DNA of 64,000 nt from [Phialemoniopsis] sp. UDSM-2020. Taxonomy: Eukaryota; Ascomycota; Sordariomycetes; Thyridiales; Thyridiaceae. A model generated the notes under the pieces. It ran no database searches. It saw nothing but the letters and a program-made list of their open reading frames with translations, and had not been told where the DNA came from. Of this stretch, positions 30,600 to 41,455 are shown piece after piece (position 1 is the stretch's first letter; each line of letters starts with the position of its first letter). The position numbers were made by a program, and so were the translations under genes. The DNA lies in NCBI GenBank assembly GCA_018873225.1, contig JAEILZ010000007.1, positions 3,224,001 to 3,288,000 on the forward strand, given 5' to 3'.

Positions 30600-32507
30600 T
30601 CACAAATAAGGCGGCGAAACACCAAACATCTCGCAGCAGAACCACTTCGTAGTCACCCTTCTCCCCTTGCTTCTCTGCGCCGCTGATAGAGACTCGGCGA
30701 ACCGAGCGAAGAACTCGCTCCTACAAATATTGTTGTTGATGTGGCGAAGTCTCTCCACGGCCCACTGCGTGTCTTTTTCGTTGATGCTCTCTATTGCGCA
30801 CATGAACAGCGGCCGCAAGTAGGCTGGGTGCAGTCTGCCTAGCTGTGGCCTTCCACTTGGTGACGATCCCTCGATGCCGACTCCATAACAGTTCCAAGTT
30901 TCGTCTTCTATAATACTCCGGATACTCCGCATAGCCCTCTTTGCCTCATCGGAAGCAAGAGGAGGCTCACTGCGCGTCCGGCCCCACTCAACGATCTCGG
31001 TGTAGTAGGACGCGGTGCTGATCCCGACCAGTTCGATAAGAGGCTCAGCTATGGCTAGGCCGAGTTGAGCTCGGATAGCGGCTGGTTCAAGCCGCATCGG
31101 ACCCGGTCGGCATTGCCAGAGGACATGCAGTCGAGACATGAGCCCGTCCATGAGGGCCTCGACTTCTTCCTGGTCCTCACCCGTCGTCCGGGATCGATGG
31201 TAGTGGCTCAGACAGGCTACCTCGGCCGAGATGTCTTGAAGATCTCGATAGAAAGAGAACACCGATGTACTCAGGGTGTCGAAAAGCAAGTCTGTCGGGA
31301 GTGCATCCTTGTCGAGTATTGTAAGGCTTGGCAATTCTGCTTCGCTTCTTGGCAGCAGCTTAATCACTGTGTCAGATAGGAGCCCTAGGTTGCCTCCACG
31401 TCTCGTCGTTGGCTGTATGACTTTGAGCCAGCCCGAGATACGCATGGCAACGGGTGAGTAGTAGCCTACGATCGCAGCCGTCTGAAGTTGGGCCAGGAAC
31501 ATGCCATCTGTCTGGGTCAAGACCGACTGTGTCTCTTCTGGAATCAGGATCTCACACAGCGATAGCAGGAAGGCAACGATGATGATAGAGTCAAAGTCAC
31601 GGTCTTCACTTTCAAGAGCGCGATGAAAGCTGTCGCTTGCAGTTTTGTACAGAACAAGAGCGTATGACGTCGTCAGGCCGGCCATTTGGGCACCATAAAG
31701 TGCCTGGACCGCAACCACCGCCGCACATACGACTTTGTCGCGACTGGCGAGATCAACGCAGAGCGACTTGATTCTCCTCCAGTTGACAGGATCGTAGCCA
31801 GCAATAGCTGGAGGGTTGACGTCATTGACAAAGCTGACGAAGGATGGAGTGTCGTTCACCCGAAATGCGGAAAGGAAGTCGATTGTTGTGCATATCGAGA
31901 TGTCTTGGGAGGTCATAAGTGATAGGGCAGATGGACTGAATGTGTTTGCGACAACCCTGCTAAGGCCATCGTTCGGAGGCAGGAGTGAAGAGTTGAAAAT
32001 TTCCACTGAGCGACCTTCTGGGCTCCGTTGCTGGTCTGTCGTGCTTTGGAGCTCGGGGGATGATGCCGTGTTGGCCAGGCTGGCTCTATGGTCACGGCGG
32101 CTGTGCAATGCTGGCGGAGTGGGCACGTTTCTGGGTGACAGACTATCGCCCGGAGATATCACAAGAGCTGCTGGAGAGTATTGGAGTTCTGCGTCGCCCT
32201 CGGAAGGAAGGGCAGGTTGTGTCTCTGTTCCCTGAGACTTTCTTGGTGGGTACACGCAGACTCTTTGCGTCCGGGCACCAGTACAGTTTCGACAGGATGG
32301 GCGATGCTCATCGCATCTAATCTTCCTCTTTCGACAGGTCAGACATCTAAGAAACTGTCAGAATCGGTGAAATTGCACGAGGGGGCGGTTGGAGATTCAC
32401 CCCGTTCTGACCCGGCCCCGGTAATGGAATGTTGGAGGAGAAGCGACACCGTTGCTCTGCGACTCTGGAGTCGCGGGAGCTATTTCAATCACTTCTGATG
32501 CTTCCAT
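30600..32507 (-). CDS. Zn2Cys6 transcription factor
   Basis: Two exons. Exon 1 starts at 32507 (MEASEVIEIAPATPES) and ends FHYRGRVRTG; exon 2 runs on from the acceptor near 32351 to the stop at 30600. The join rebuilds the classic zinc-cluster leader GRVRTGCLTCRKRKIRC, then CRNCTGARTQRVC. Read alone, the large ORF begins after the cluster and would miss the DNA-binding domain. Then follow a Ser/Pro-rich linker and a helical C-terminal domain (fungal transcription factor type 2) with LCVDLASRDKVVCAAVVAVQAL and LLSLCEILIPEETQS. Total about 590 residues. The tail EMFGVSPPYL is not assigned. It could control the oleate hydratase region, inferred only from position. Confidence 0.88.
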
Positions 32508-33008
32508 GTCCACAGTTACTTGCTGGAGGAGATAGCCCCCAAACAGCCCTCCGGTCGCGCACATATCCAAGGAGGCAAACAAGGGTGTTGGAAGGTGGAT
32601 GAGTTGACAGAACCCCTCAACCCCAACTTAAGCTAAGATTATCCCACTAATTAAGCGCAAATGGATCATTCAGCTTCCAAGGTTGGTACAGCCACGCTAA
32701 TTCCCTGCCCAGAGGGCACTAAATTTGCGGCTGGCTAGGGCCATGCCAAGGTTCATATAGCACCCTCGTGGGTACACATGGCGGTATCATTGGGCATTTG
32801 TGGCAGTGAATTTTAGGGGGTGGATACGGAGAAGGAAGATTCCCACACAGTCCACGGGATTGCTTATGTTGTATTTACAAAGGCTAGAGATGAGCTGTTC
32901 ATGTTGTTGAGGTTCCTGAATTTGAAAGTGACTTGATTGCCTAGCGAAAGCTCTTCGGTTTCTTGTCTTGGAAATATGTCTACTTTACTAAACTTCAACA
33001 CTGCTAGC
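32508..33008. other. Intergenic
   Basis: Promoter of the regulator and 3' end of the next gene. Nothing recognised. Confidence 0.5.
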
Positions 33009-33812
33009 TCATGGCTGTTTAGTAAGATGGAAAAGACGCTGAAATGCAAACATGTCATCAAAGATACACAACTCCGGCGCGCCCAACTCAAACGTCTCTG
33101 GCAACTTGCTCCGCCAACTTTCTAAGAAAGTTGATATGGCCCGATGGTCCTTCTCGTCGAGAAACCGCAGCATGTAGGAAATGCTCAAGTGGAACGAGTA
33201 TTCGTCATGGCCCGGGTACCGGGTGAGCAGACAGTCAGAAATGCGGTCGCGGAGCCCACGAAGTCTCTTCTCTCCTTCCTCGTCCGACGGCACCACCTTC
33301 AATGCGATACCATCCAGTAGAGGTTCGAAGCCCTCGATTCGCATTCTGAAAGGTCTATCATCTTGCAGGTCGAACTTCCTAAGCTTGTTCTGAGAATTGG
33401 CAGTGCAGTCCTCCAGTGGTGCGTCGAGCGGCACATCGGTGGGCCACATGCCGGGGTTGCGCATGTAGCTAGAGACACCCTCGAACACGGTCATGTGCCA
33501 GCTTGTTGGCGGAAGAAGAGTGTAGAGCGAAGCAAACGGTTGCACCTTCAACGACTCGTGCAGATCTAAGAGCACCTGGAAGAGCGGGCTATCGTGGGCA
33601 AGATGGCAGATGACTGTGTTGCCGGGGAAGGGCATCAAAGTCCCATCCGGAGTGAACTTTTGACCGATCCATCGCGGATATTTTGCACTCTGAGTAGTCG
33701 CAGATCGAGTGGAATCAACTGGGAGATTGACGTCGGAAGAAGGCAGTGTGTTGGCAGCTGGGACTGCACGATGGACCGCTGGCTGTGCCATTGTGGCTTT
33801 CAATGAACCCAA
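33009..33812 (-). CDS. DUF1868-type 2H phosphoesterase-like protein
   Basis: Intronless, 267 residues. It belongs to the superfamily of 2'-5' RNA ligases and cyclic nucleotide phosphodiesterases, which carry two HxT/S motifs in a bilobed fold. Both are present: WHMTVFEGV in the first half and FHLSISYML in the second, about 125 residues apart. YPRWIGQKFTPDGTLMPFPGNTVICHL near the start is the typical N-terminal block of the DUF1868 subgroup, found in fungi and bacteria. Substrate unknown; RNA 2',3'-cyclic ends or small cyclic phosphates are possible. The Met at 33812 and another at residue 8 are both plausible starts. Confidence 0.82.
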   Translation of the reverse strand: MGSLKATMAQPAVHRAVPAANTLPSSDVNLPVDSTRSATTQSAKYPRWIGQKFTPDGTLMPFPGNTVICHLAHDSPLFQVLLDLHESLKVQPFASLYTLLPPTSWHMTVFEGVSSYMRNPGMWPTDVPLDAPLEDCTANSQNKLRKFDLQDDRPFRMRIEGFEPLLDGIALKVVPSDEEGEKRLRGLRDRISDCLLTRYPGHDEYSFHLSISYMLRFLDEKDHRAISTFLESWRSKLPETFELGAPELCIFDDMFAFQRLFHLTKQP

Positions 33813-34146
33813 AGAAGAAAGTAAACAAATGAGAGTGTTTTAGGGACTTCTGGACCGAAATGTATGGATTTCGTGGGATGTATACGGGCTTGGTATACGT
33901 TTCCTTTATACAAGAATTCCAGGATTTACACGGCCGATCTCGCTTTCAAGACGCTGGATCGAGCTTCAAGGTGTGATGCAGAGCGCCGAAGCACCTCTTC
34001 ACAGCCGAAAATCCTTGTCTGTATTGGGCATTGGATTCGTCTGGTTCTCATTGTCGAGACGCACTCCGGGTCACAGGCGCCCGGTTTGCTCGTGTTGGCC
34101 CAAGCAATGCATGATCGCAAGGATCCTAGCCAAGACCTCGCATCTG
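33813..34146. other. Intergenic
   Basis: Promoter of the 2H-phosphoesterase-like gene and left flank of the MITE-like element. Nothing else recognised. Confidence 0.4.
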
Positions 34147-34148
34147 TA

Positions 34149-34329
34149 GCCGAATAATTACTCGGTTAGAGATAAGACTCGCAACACTAGTGCAGTTCTT
34201 AGTTGTGCAGCGAGTTAGCTCCTGGCAACTTTAGATCCTTGGCAACTGAATCCTCCACTGAAGGCCTGAGCAGCCGCACTAATAACGCTAGTCTTATCTC
34301 TAACCGAGTTGAATAAGAGAGTATTCGGC
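34149..34329. mobile_element. MITE-like element with terminal inverted repeats and TA duplication
   Basis: The 181-bp element starts GCCGAATA and ends TATTCGGC, and is flanked by TA on both sides (34147-34148, 34330-34331). Inside each end the inverted repeat continues with the 20-mer ACTCGGTTAGAGATAAGACT (34160-34179) and its complement (34291-34310), offset by a 9-nt indel. There is no coding capacity. TA target duplication and small size fit a non-autonomous Tc1/mariner-like element. The outside flanks are themselves mirror images (ATCTG...CAGAT), so the unoccupied target would have been a palindrome around TA. Confidence 0.8.
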
Positions 34330-34331
34330 TA

Positions 34332-34640
34332 CAGATTTGCTTGCCTCACCACGTCCAAACCTTGGAAACATCAACGACGCTTCACAGTGCCACGTGCAAC
34401 GGCCACTCCTCGCCTCCTCCCCCACAACACCATCAACATGTATCAAGACATGTACTCAGGAGATGTAGACTTTCGTGGTATATAATAGCTATGAAACTGC
34501 TTGCTTTCCACCGCCGATCTCTGGATCAGCAGCACGACCAAAATCACAACAAGCAACAGCCGAACCCTGTCAACACAGAAGAAACGAGTGCATTCATCTT
34601 CTCTTGACACAATTTATTGTGCCTACTCTGTCGTAAGAAA
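34332..34640 (+). promoter_or_regulatory. Promoter region of sugar transporter
   Basis: TATATAAT at 34480-34487 lies about 155 bp before the chosen start codon. The leader is rich in A/C. No gene. Confidence 0.45.
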
Positions 34641-36449
34641 ATGAAGAAGACGACCACCGACCCCCCCGCAGTCCACCGAGAGCTCCTCACCGACGCCGAG
34701 GACGCGACGGTCCGCGAGCACGACCTGAGCTTCCTGCAGGCCATCCGGCTCTACCCCAAGGCCGTAGCGTGGAGCGTCATCATGTCCGCCGCGCTTATCA
34801 TGGACGGCTACGACTTCAAGCTGATTGGCTCGCTCTTTGCGCAGCCCGCTTTCCAAAAGGCCTACGGCGAGCGGCAGCCCAACGGCTCGTACCAGATCAC
34901 GGCGCCGTGGCAGGCGGGGCTCAACAACGGATCGAATGTGGGCCAGATCATGGGTCTGATTCTGGGCGGCACGCTCAGTGAGATGCTTGGCTTCCGCAAG
35001 ACCATGATGATTGGCTTGACTGTGGCGCCGTGCCTGGTCTTTATGCAGTTCTTTGCGCCTTCTATCATTGTGCTGCAGGCTGCTCAAGTCTTGCTGGGTA
35101 CGTCTTACTAGGGTGTAGAATGAAGACGAGACCATAGGAACTGACTCCATTATGTTGCTCAGGTATCCCACTGGGCATGTTCCAGACGGTAGTCACTGTG
35201 TACGCAGTCGAAGTCATGCCGATGTGCCTCCGTTCGTATCTGACAAGCTACAACAATATGTGCTGGGTAAGGCGACGCAATTCCCCGAGGACTCTAGGCT
35301 ATTGGTTTCTGACAGCCCTTTAGGTCATTGGGCAATTCATCTCCTCAGGCATGCTTCGAGGAGTCTTAAACATGGAAGCTCCATGGGCTTACCGTGTGCC
35401 TTTTGCAACCCAGTAAGTGACTAACAAGACGCTGCACAGTACCTTGATGTTGACACTACTCGCAGGTGGATTTGGCCCATTCCGCTTCTCATCGGCGCCT
35501 ACCTTGCTCCCGAGTCGCCATGGTGGCTCGTCCGTCAGAACCGCATCGACGACGCCAAAGCCTCGCTGCGCCGGCTCACATCGCCCCAAAACGTCGATTT
35601 CGACGTCGACAAGAGCGTGGCGCTGATCGCTCTGACGACTGAACACGAGAGGGAAGTCAACAGCGGAACGAAGTATGCGTCCTGCTTCCGGGGTAGCGAC
35701 CTGCGCCGGACGATCATCGTTATCGGTTGCTACTGCATGCAGGTCTTGAGCGGTTCGACGCTGAGGGCATATGCCACGTACTTCTTCCAGCAAGCAGGGC
35801 TGCCGACTGACCAGGCCTTCAACATGTCGATCGCCACATATGGACTCAGCGTCGTTGGTGTCGCGATCTCCGTAAGTCTCGATTCTAGACGTGGAGCTAC
35901 AACATGGCTAACACAGAGAAGTGGTTCCTCATGCCCTACGTCGGCCGCCGGACTCTCTTCCTCTGGGGCTTGATGGGCATCGCAGTGATGTTCATAGCGG
36001 TAGGCGCCCTCGGCATTCCGCAGTCGTCCCGCCCGAGTCCCGATTTGGCGTGGGGCATCGGCGCTCTGCTCATCATATCCGCCTTCATCTCCAATGTCAC
36101 CGTCGGCCCTGTGTCGTACTCGCTCGTATCTGAGATCCCGTCCTCCCTACTTCGCAGCAAGTCGGTCGTTATCGCGCGCGGGTCGTATGCGTGCATCAAC
36201 ATCGTCGCCAACGTCATCGCACCGTATCAGCTGAACCCCTCGGCTTGGGGCTGGGGTGCCCGCGCGGGCTTCTTCTGGGGCGGCACGTGCATCATGGGCC
36301 TGGTGTTTACCTACTTTTGCATTCCTGAGCCCAAGGATCGTACCACGGCCGAGTTGGACTTGCTGTTTGAGAAGAAGGTGTCCGCAAGAAAGTTCGCTCG
36401 GACGGAGGTGCATCTCTCGGAGGTCACGACAAAGAAGATGGAGGCTTGA
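34641..36449 (+). CDS. MFS sugar porter (alpha-glucoside/maltose permease-like)
   Basis: Sugar:H+ symporter of the plasma membrane, about 510 residues from five exons. Signature segments: MDGYDFKLIGSLFAQPAF in TM1, ITAPWQAGLNNGSNVGQIMGL in TM2, GFRKTMM after TM2, PESPWWLVRQNRIDDAKASL at the end of the first half, QVLSGSTLRAYATYFFQQAG in TM7, and GRRTLFLWGL before TM9. DGYD with APWQ is the pattern of fungal alpha-glucoside (MAL-type) permeases. The C-terminus has PEPKDRTTAELDLLFEKKV, the usual PETK-like tail. Met at 34641 (MKKTTTDPP) is preferred over an in-frame Met at 34617. Substrate inferred by subfamily only. Confidence 0.88.
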
Positions 36450-36826
36450 TGGGTGGTTTACATTCGGCAGAGATGCGACAGATAATGTTGTATGTGAAGA
36501 CTAGAGGCTCGCTCTAGAAGCAATTTTATCTCGAATGAAGTGACTGGATAGAACATAAGTAATGAAGTTGTGCGACATGTTCAACCATCTTTGTAGACAG
36601 GCGCGCTTGTCCTTGATCAATTTGAGGCCTTTGATGAAAGTAGTTTAGCGCCATGTTGGCTTCAGCTCAGCCCCTTTGCTTCACACGCGGAGGCAACCCA
36701 AGGCGTTTTCAGCTCTTTGCCTTGCTTCAAAAGGCGGCGCGACGAGACTTCCCATTCCATGGTAATCATGTCGTTGAAGCTTTGAAAAATTGAAGAGAAA
36801 ACGCAAGTCAAAAGACCGCCGTCTGC
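36450..36826. other. Intergenic
   Basis: 3' end of the sugar porter and promoter of the HET gene. Nothing recognised. Confidence 0.45.
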
Positions 36827-38833
36827 ATGTCGCCGCCTTATGGATACACAAGCACGGAACTCGAAGACCCGGGGGTGACTAGGCTTCTGCGTCTCCTGCC
36901 CTGCAAAAACGACGCCGAAGATCGATCGCTGCAGTGCGAGCTCGTCCCCGTCGTCCTCTCCGACGCACCCCCATACGCTGCGGTGTCATACACCTGGGGC
37001 GGTGATGTCTTTCCGCGCCAACTCTTCGTCGGCGGGGCGTCCATCCCGATTACGGAGAACCTCTACCAGGCCTTGATGCAGTTCCGCAACGAAGATGAGC
37101 CACAGTTCCTATGGGTCGACGCAGTGTGTATCGATCAAGGCAGTGATGCAGAGAAGGCAGTACAAATACCCTTGATGTCGAAGATCTACAGCAGCGCGAG
37201 TGAGGTGTACGTGTGGCTAGGCGAAGGAGACGCTGAGCTTCACGAGGTGATGCGCTTTCTCCTAAGAACGGGCCATAGCTTCTTTGAACGTGGGGGTGGG
37301 ATTTTTGAACCCCGAGATGAGAAGGAGCAGGGGAGCAAGGAGCTGTGGGATGAGGTTACCAGAGACCCAAACCTTGCCAAGGCACAGCTCGTGTGGACAC
37401 AGCCCTGGTTCACCCGCCGTTGGGTCATCCAGGAGCTCGCATTCGCCCAGCGAGCGACAGTCTACCTAGGCCCAGTCAGCATGCCTTGGGAATACCTCAA
37501 CGCAGCTTCTGAAGCTATGATCCGACTGGCCTCCGATGGGAAGTTTTTGAATCGATTTCTGAACGATCATACTGCCTGGTTCTCTTCGGGCACCAATTCA
37601 CTTTTGAACGTTGTCACTCTGAACAGCATCCGAAAAGGCATGAATACCGAGTCAGACTTTGGAAGTTCAGCTGGGATCTTTCAGTGTGTGGCTGATGCCA
37701 GCAGATTTGATTGCAAAGAGGACAAAGACAGGGTCTTCTCCCTCCTCGGTATCTTCAATCACGGCCGCAACGACCCATTCATCGTTGATTATCGATTACC
37801 AACTGCCGATATTTACAAGCAATTTGCTCGTTACTGCTTAGAACACGGAAACCCGAAGGACTGCCTCGACATGCTGTCCTATGCGGGACTTTCACGACAT
37901 CCTATAGACGGAAACCCCCTCACCCTGCCATCATGGGTCCCGGACTGGCGCACTAAACTTGAAGCCACTGATGTCTTTGGGAACTTCCGTGCGGGCCACC
38001 GAATGGCGGCTCTCATGGCATTCCGACCTGATCCCGATGAGCTTTTAATCAGGGGCCTCATCCTTGACAGAGTGCAGAGTGTGTTGCCCCCGATGAGTTC
38101 CTTCAAGCTTCCGACAGACGAAGACCACCACCTCCGTAACCCGGCACTCCTAGCGCGGTGGCTCAAAGCTTTGGAAGACATAGTCTCTCCGCTGTTTGGA
38201 CCGTTCGATTCTAGCGCGCCCTACGTCACCGGAGGCACAGTTTGGGAAGCCTTGATGAGGACGCTGATCCTTGATCACGACGACCTGATCTGGAATGCTA
38301 AGACGGACCTTGACCCCTCAAGGGCTTCTCGACCGGAGTTGCCGTTCTTTCAAGAGTACGAAAACATGCGGGTGAGGATGCACTCCACCTTGGAGAAGCA
38401 GCGCCTCGCAGAACCCGAAGATGCGCAGGAAGAGGGAGTTACTGTCATGTCATACGAGCTTATAGAGTACGAGACGCGAGCATATGTCAACTGCAAAGAC
38501 AGGGCTGTCTACGTTAGTGAGCGGGGTCTGATCGGTCTGGGCCCGAAGGAAATGGTACGCGGGGACCTTGTGTGCCTGCCTGCCGGCACCAGCGTGCCGT
38601 ACATATTGCGCCCGGAAAAAGCGAATTTGCCAATGCTGTGGGATGAGGCGGCGAATGTCGAGATCAAAAGACCTGGGTACTTGATGATGCCTGACGGCAG
38701 TATGAGGACGTTAATTCTTCGAGCAGATGAGCCACGGTATCAGCTGGTGGGCGAATGTTATACGCACGGGCTAATGCATGGAAAGGCCTGGGATATGTCT
38801 GGATTCCCATTTGAGGAATTCGTTCTCTTCTAG
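36827..38833 (+). CDS. HET-domain protein (het-6 type architecture)
   Basis: Intronless, 668 residues. The HET domain occupies the N-terminal third: PPYAAVSYTWGGDVFPRQ, ITENLYQALMQFR, FLWVDAVCIDQGSDAEKAVQ, SKIYSSASEVYVWLGEGD and WFTRRWVIQELAFAQRATVYLG, in canonical order. EDKDRVFSLLGIF follows, the usual end of the module. C-terminally, LPSWVPDWRT and the late GRGLIGLGP-like segment (YVSERGLIGLGPKEM) with GDLVCLPAG and VGECYTHGLMHGKA are typical of the large het-6/HET family in Pezizomycotina. Such proteins are linked to vegetative incompatibility and non-self recognition. Different subgroup from the HET gene at 20476, so not a local duplicate. Confidence 0.92.
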   Translation: MSPPYGYTSTELEDPGVTRLLRLLPCKNDAEDRSLQCELVPVVLSDAPPYAAVSYTWGGDVFPRQLFVGGASIPITENLYQALMQFRNEDEPQFLWVDAVCIDQGSDAEKAVQIPLMSKIYSSASEVYVWLGEGDAELHEVMRFLLRTGHSFFERGGGIFEPRDEKEQGSKELWDEVTRDPNLAKAQLVWTQPWFTRRWVIQELAFAQRATVYLGPVSMPWEYLNAASEAMIRLASDGKFLNRFLNDHTAWFSSGTNSLLNVVTLNSIRKGMNTESDFGSSAGIFQCVADASRFDCKEDKDRVFSLLGIFNHGRNDPFIVDYRLPTADIYKQFARYCLEHGNPKDCLDMLSYAGLSRHPIDGNPLTLPSWVPDWRTKLEATDVFGNFRAGHRMAALMAFRPDPDELLIRGLILDRVQSVLPPMSSFKLPTDEDHHLRNPALLARWLKALEDIVSPLFGPFDSSAPYVTGGTVWEALMRTLILDHDDLIWNAKTDLDPSRASRPELPFFQEYENMRVRMHSTLEKQRLAEPEDAQEEGVTVMSYELIEYETRAYVNCKDRAVYVSERGLIGLGPKEMVRGDLVCLPAGTSVPYILRPEKANLPMLWDEAANVEIKRPGYLMMPDGSMRTLILRADEPRYQLVGECYTHGLMHGKAWDMSGFPFEEFVLF

Positions 38834-38993
38834 AAATACACAGAGTACATCAACGCAAAGCACCATTTCTTCGCCATATTTGTCTGAAGCAACTTGAGGT
38901 CAAAAGGTGGTTTCTGACTTCCTAACCCAAGGGACATTCCCTCTTACAATCATCGTTCCTTCTAGTCTGATACAGGGTGGAATCTTGCAGGGC

Positions 38994-41455
38994 TTAAAGA
39001 AGGCGGCAGTCTTTGTAGAGCTCTCCGGCGGGAGGCGGTACGACACCATCCTCCAGAACACAGATGAAGCCCTTCTCACGAAATTCTCCTAAGTACTGTT
39101 GGAGTAACAATTAGCTGGGCAATCATTACACAGTCAACGTTGAACCATGTCTTACCTCCATCGCCCACAGTCCAACAATTGTGCTGTCACTCGAGGATTC
39201 GGCTGTCACGTGGAGGTATGTATCCTCGGTCTCCTCTACTCCTATCAGGTCTTGGATCTCTGATGGGATGTATATCTTTTTGTCGTGATTCGTTCGGACC
39301 TATTTGTTCAATGTCAGTCTTCTCCGTAAGAAAATAATCCGCAGGCAGATCTTACCACGAGGCCTTGGGATCGCGGAAAGCGTTCTTTGCGATACTCCAC
39401 GATAGCGACTTCGATAATCCGTTCGCCACCTTCATCGTCAAGAGAGACTACCCATGGTTCTGGTGCCGTGCAGTCTGTATAGCCGCCCTTGACCCGACCA
39501 GGGAGGCTAAGGACAGAGCCTGAATTCGTCGTCACGGAGATGTCAAGAAGGTCGTGCAGTTCTTCATTCTCCGAAATCTCGATTTGCCGAATGGGCCCAA
39601 GCTCGCCCTTGTCAATATCTCCGAAAAGAACCCACGAGATTGGTCGGAACCGAGAGGCCGCAGACTCATTATCGTACCAGAAAGACCTGCCGTTAGCTGG
39701 GAAGTGTGCGAAGCCGAATCGAAGATGTGATGGGGGCATAGCCGGGCTCCATAGCAGCTTGTCTCGCACGCTCACTTGCTGGCTCTCAGTCTCCGGTTTG
39801 TCTGTGAAAATCGACAAACTGACCATTCTGAATGCCTAGTAACATTGTTAGCAGTGATTCAGAGTATGTAAAGGGGGAGAGGCATCAAACATCAAATTCA
39901 GCCCTTAATGTGTTGAAGTCTCGCAAGGGAAGACGTTTCTGCATAATATTCTCGTGATCACCGACCCAATGAGAAGTCTTGTCTCCGGCCTGGAAGGCAA
40001 TTCCACGGAGGGCCCGATTGTCCAGAGCGACTAGAATGCTCCTGTCCGCCGTGTTGCCATGATTAGCCGCGTCTTCGTCATGGCGGCTCACCGAGAATGA
40101 GACTTCAGTCTCAGAGTTGATGTAGCCCATCTGAACGAGCTGGTCATCTGTACCATCTACCCGTAGCCCGCATATGTAGTTACATCCGTTCCAGGCCGTC
40201 GTCGATACGAAGATTGACGTGCAGCGTTCTGGCAACTGGAAATCGCGAGCGAACTGCCTCCTTGAGCCGCAGCAGAAAGTGTGCCGTGGACCATCGGTCG
40301 ATGAAGGGTCCCGTGAATCCTTCCACACTGTAGTGACTGACGGTTTGGACAGAGTGTAGTCAGCGTCGCCCCCGTCGAACAGAGACCAAATCTCGATGCC
40401 TTGGCAGACGGCAAAAGACCTCACGAAATCAAGAAGAGCTGCAAGGTCCTTTGCAAGCCGCCAAATCCGCCGCTTCTGGACCATGAAATCGGCACCCTCC
40501 GTTAGCTGACAGTAACGGAATAGCTTGTCCCACTTTCCCATGAGCTCGGACAATCCAAAACATTCCCGGGCCTCAATAACGTAGTCGTACTCCTGGCCCA
40601 GCCGAAATCGAGACATCCAAAAGCTGTCGGTCACTTGCATAGTGCCGATGCTTCCGTACGCTTTTGCCAAGTTCGTGACGTCGTTGAAGTTGAGCTGGTC
40701 AAGAATCAGAAGCCTTACTTCTGTCGGCAGTCTGGAGAACAAGGCTCCCGTGGGTGCAGCGGTGTCGATGTCGGATACTGCAATCAAGGTATCGTTGGGG
40801 GGCGTGGGAACTGCAAGATTGCCACACAGGGGGAAATACCTAATTCTTGGGCTTTCATCCAGGATGTCTAAGTGATTGTTCTCAAATGTGACAAAGCACT
40901 TCCCGCCGTGATCTTCCTCGTAAGGGTCGACCATTCGGCCATATATGCCTCCGAAGTCATGACCGAAATCGATGATCCGGAGGTCGGACTCTCCATAGGA
41001 ATCCTCCGGGACGGGGAATGAGAGACAAATCTTGAAGAGAGCCGTGGGCTCGATGCCAGTCACTGGTCGCATCGCCGCAAGCGCCTCCCAACAATATTCG
41101 TGAACAGGGAATCCGATCCCCTGTCGCAAATCGTCCGGGTCAATATCTGGAAGACCTCCTGGGCTGATGGTGATAGTGACAGGATCACCCTGTTCGGTCG
41201 AGGTATCGAACTCCAAATGGTCTTCGAGCTCTGTGTGAACATCAGAGAGGTGGACGGAGTGCAGCTGATGAGAGAGAGCAAAAACTAGGAAGCTAATCAG
41301 CACTTCAAATCACATACCCGCCAACCTTTCACTTTCCACTGCTCCTCTGGTTGATCTTACTCACCCACACGAAAGGCGTTCGTCCACTGCAAGGCCTCTG
41401 GCAACGTCTCATCGTAAAGATCGCCACATTTCAACCCGCAGACAACACAGGCCAT
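38994..41455 (-). CDS. F-box protein, tandem paralog A
   Basis: Largest of three tandem paralogs. Exon 1 (from 41455) encodes MACVVCGLKCGDLYDETLP, with two CxxC-like pairs, then an intron leads into the long exon 41303-39885. The F-box is LFSRLPTEVRLLILDQLNFNDVTNLAKA near residue 230, the module that binds Skp1 and targets proteins for SCF ubiquitination. Before it is a conserved block (FPVHEYCWEALAAMRPVTG; LRIIDFGHDFGGIYG) shared by B and C; after it RALRGIAFQAGDKTSHWVGD. Further exons (39826 down) add a C-terminal domain with RFGFAHFPANG, KGGYTDCTAPEPWV, TIVGLWAME and the end GFICVLEDGVVPPPAGELYKDCRLL, stop at 38994. Substrate unknown. Confidence 0.82.
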
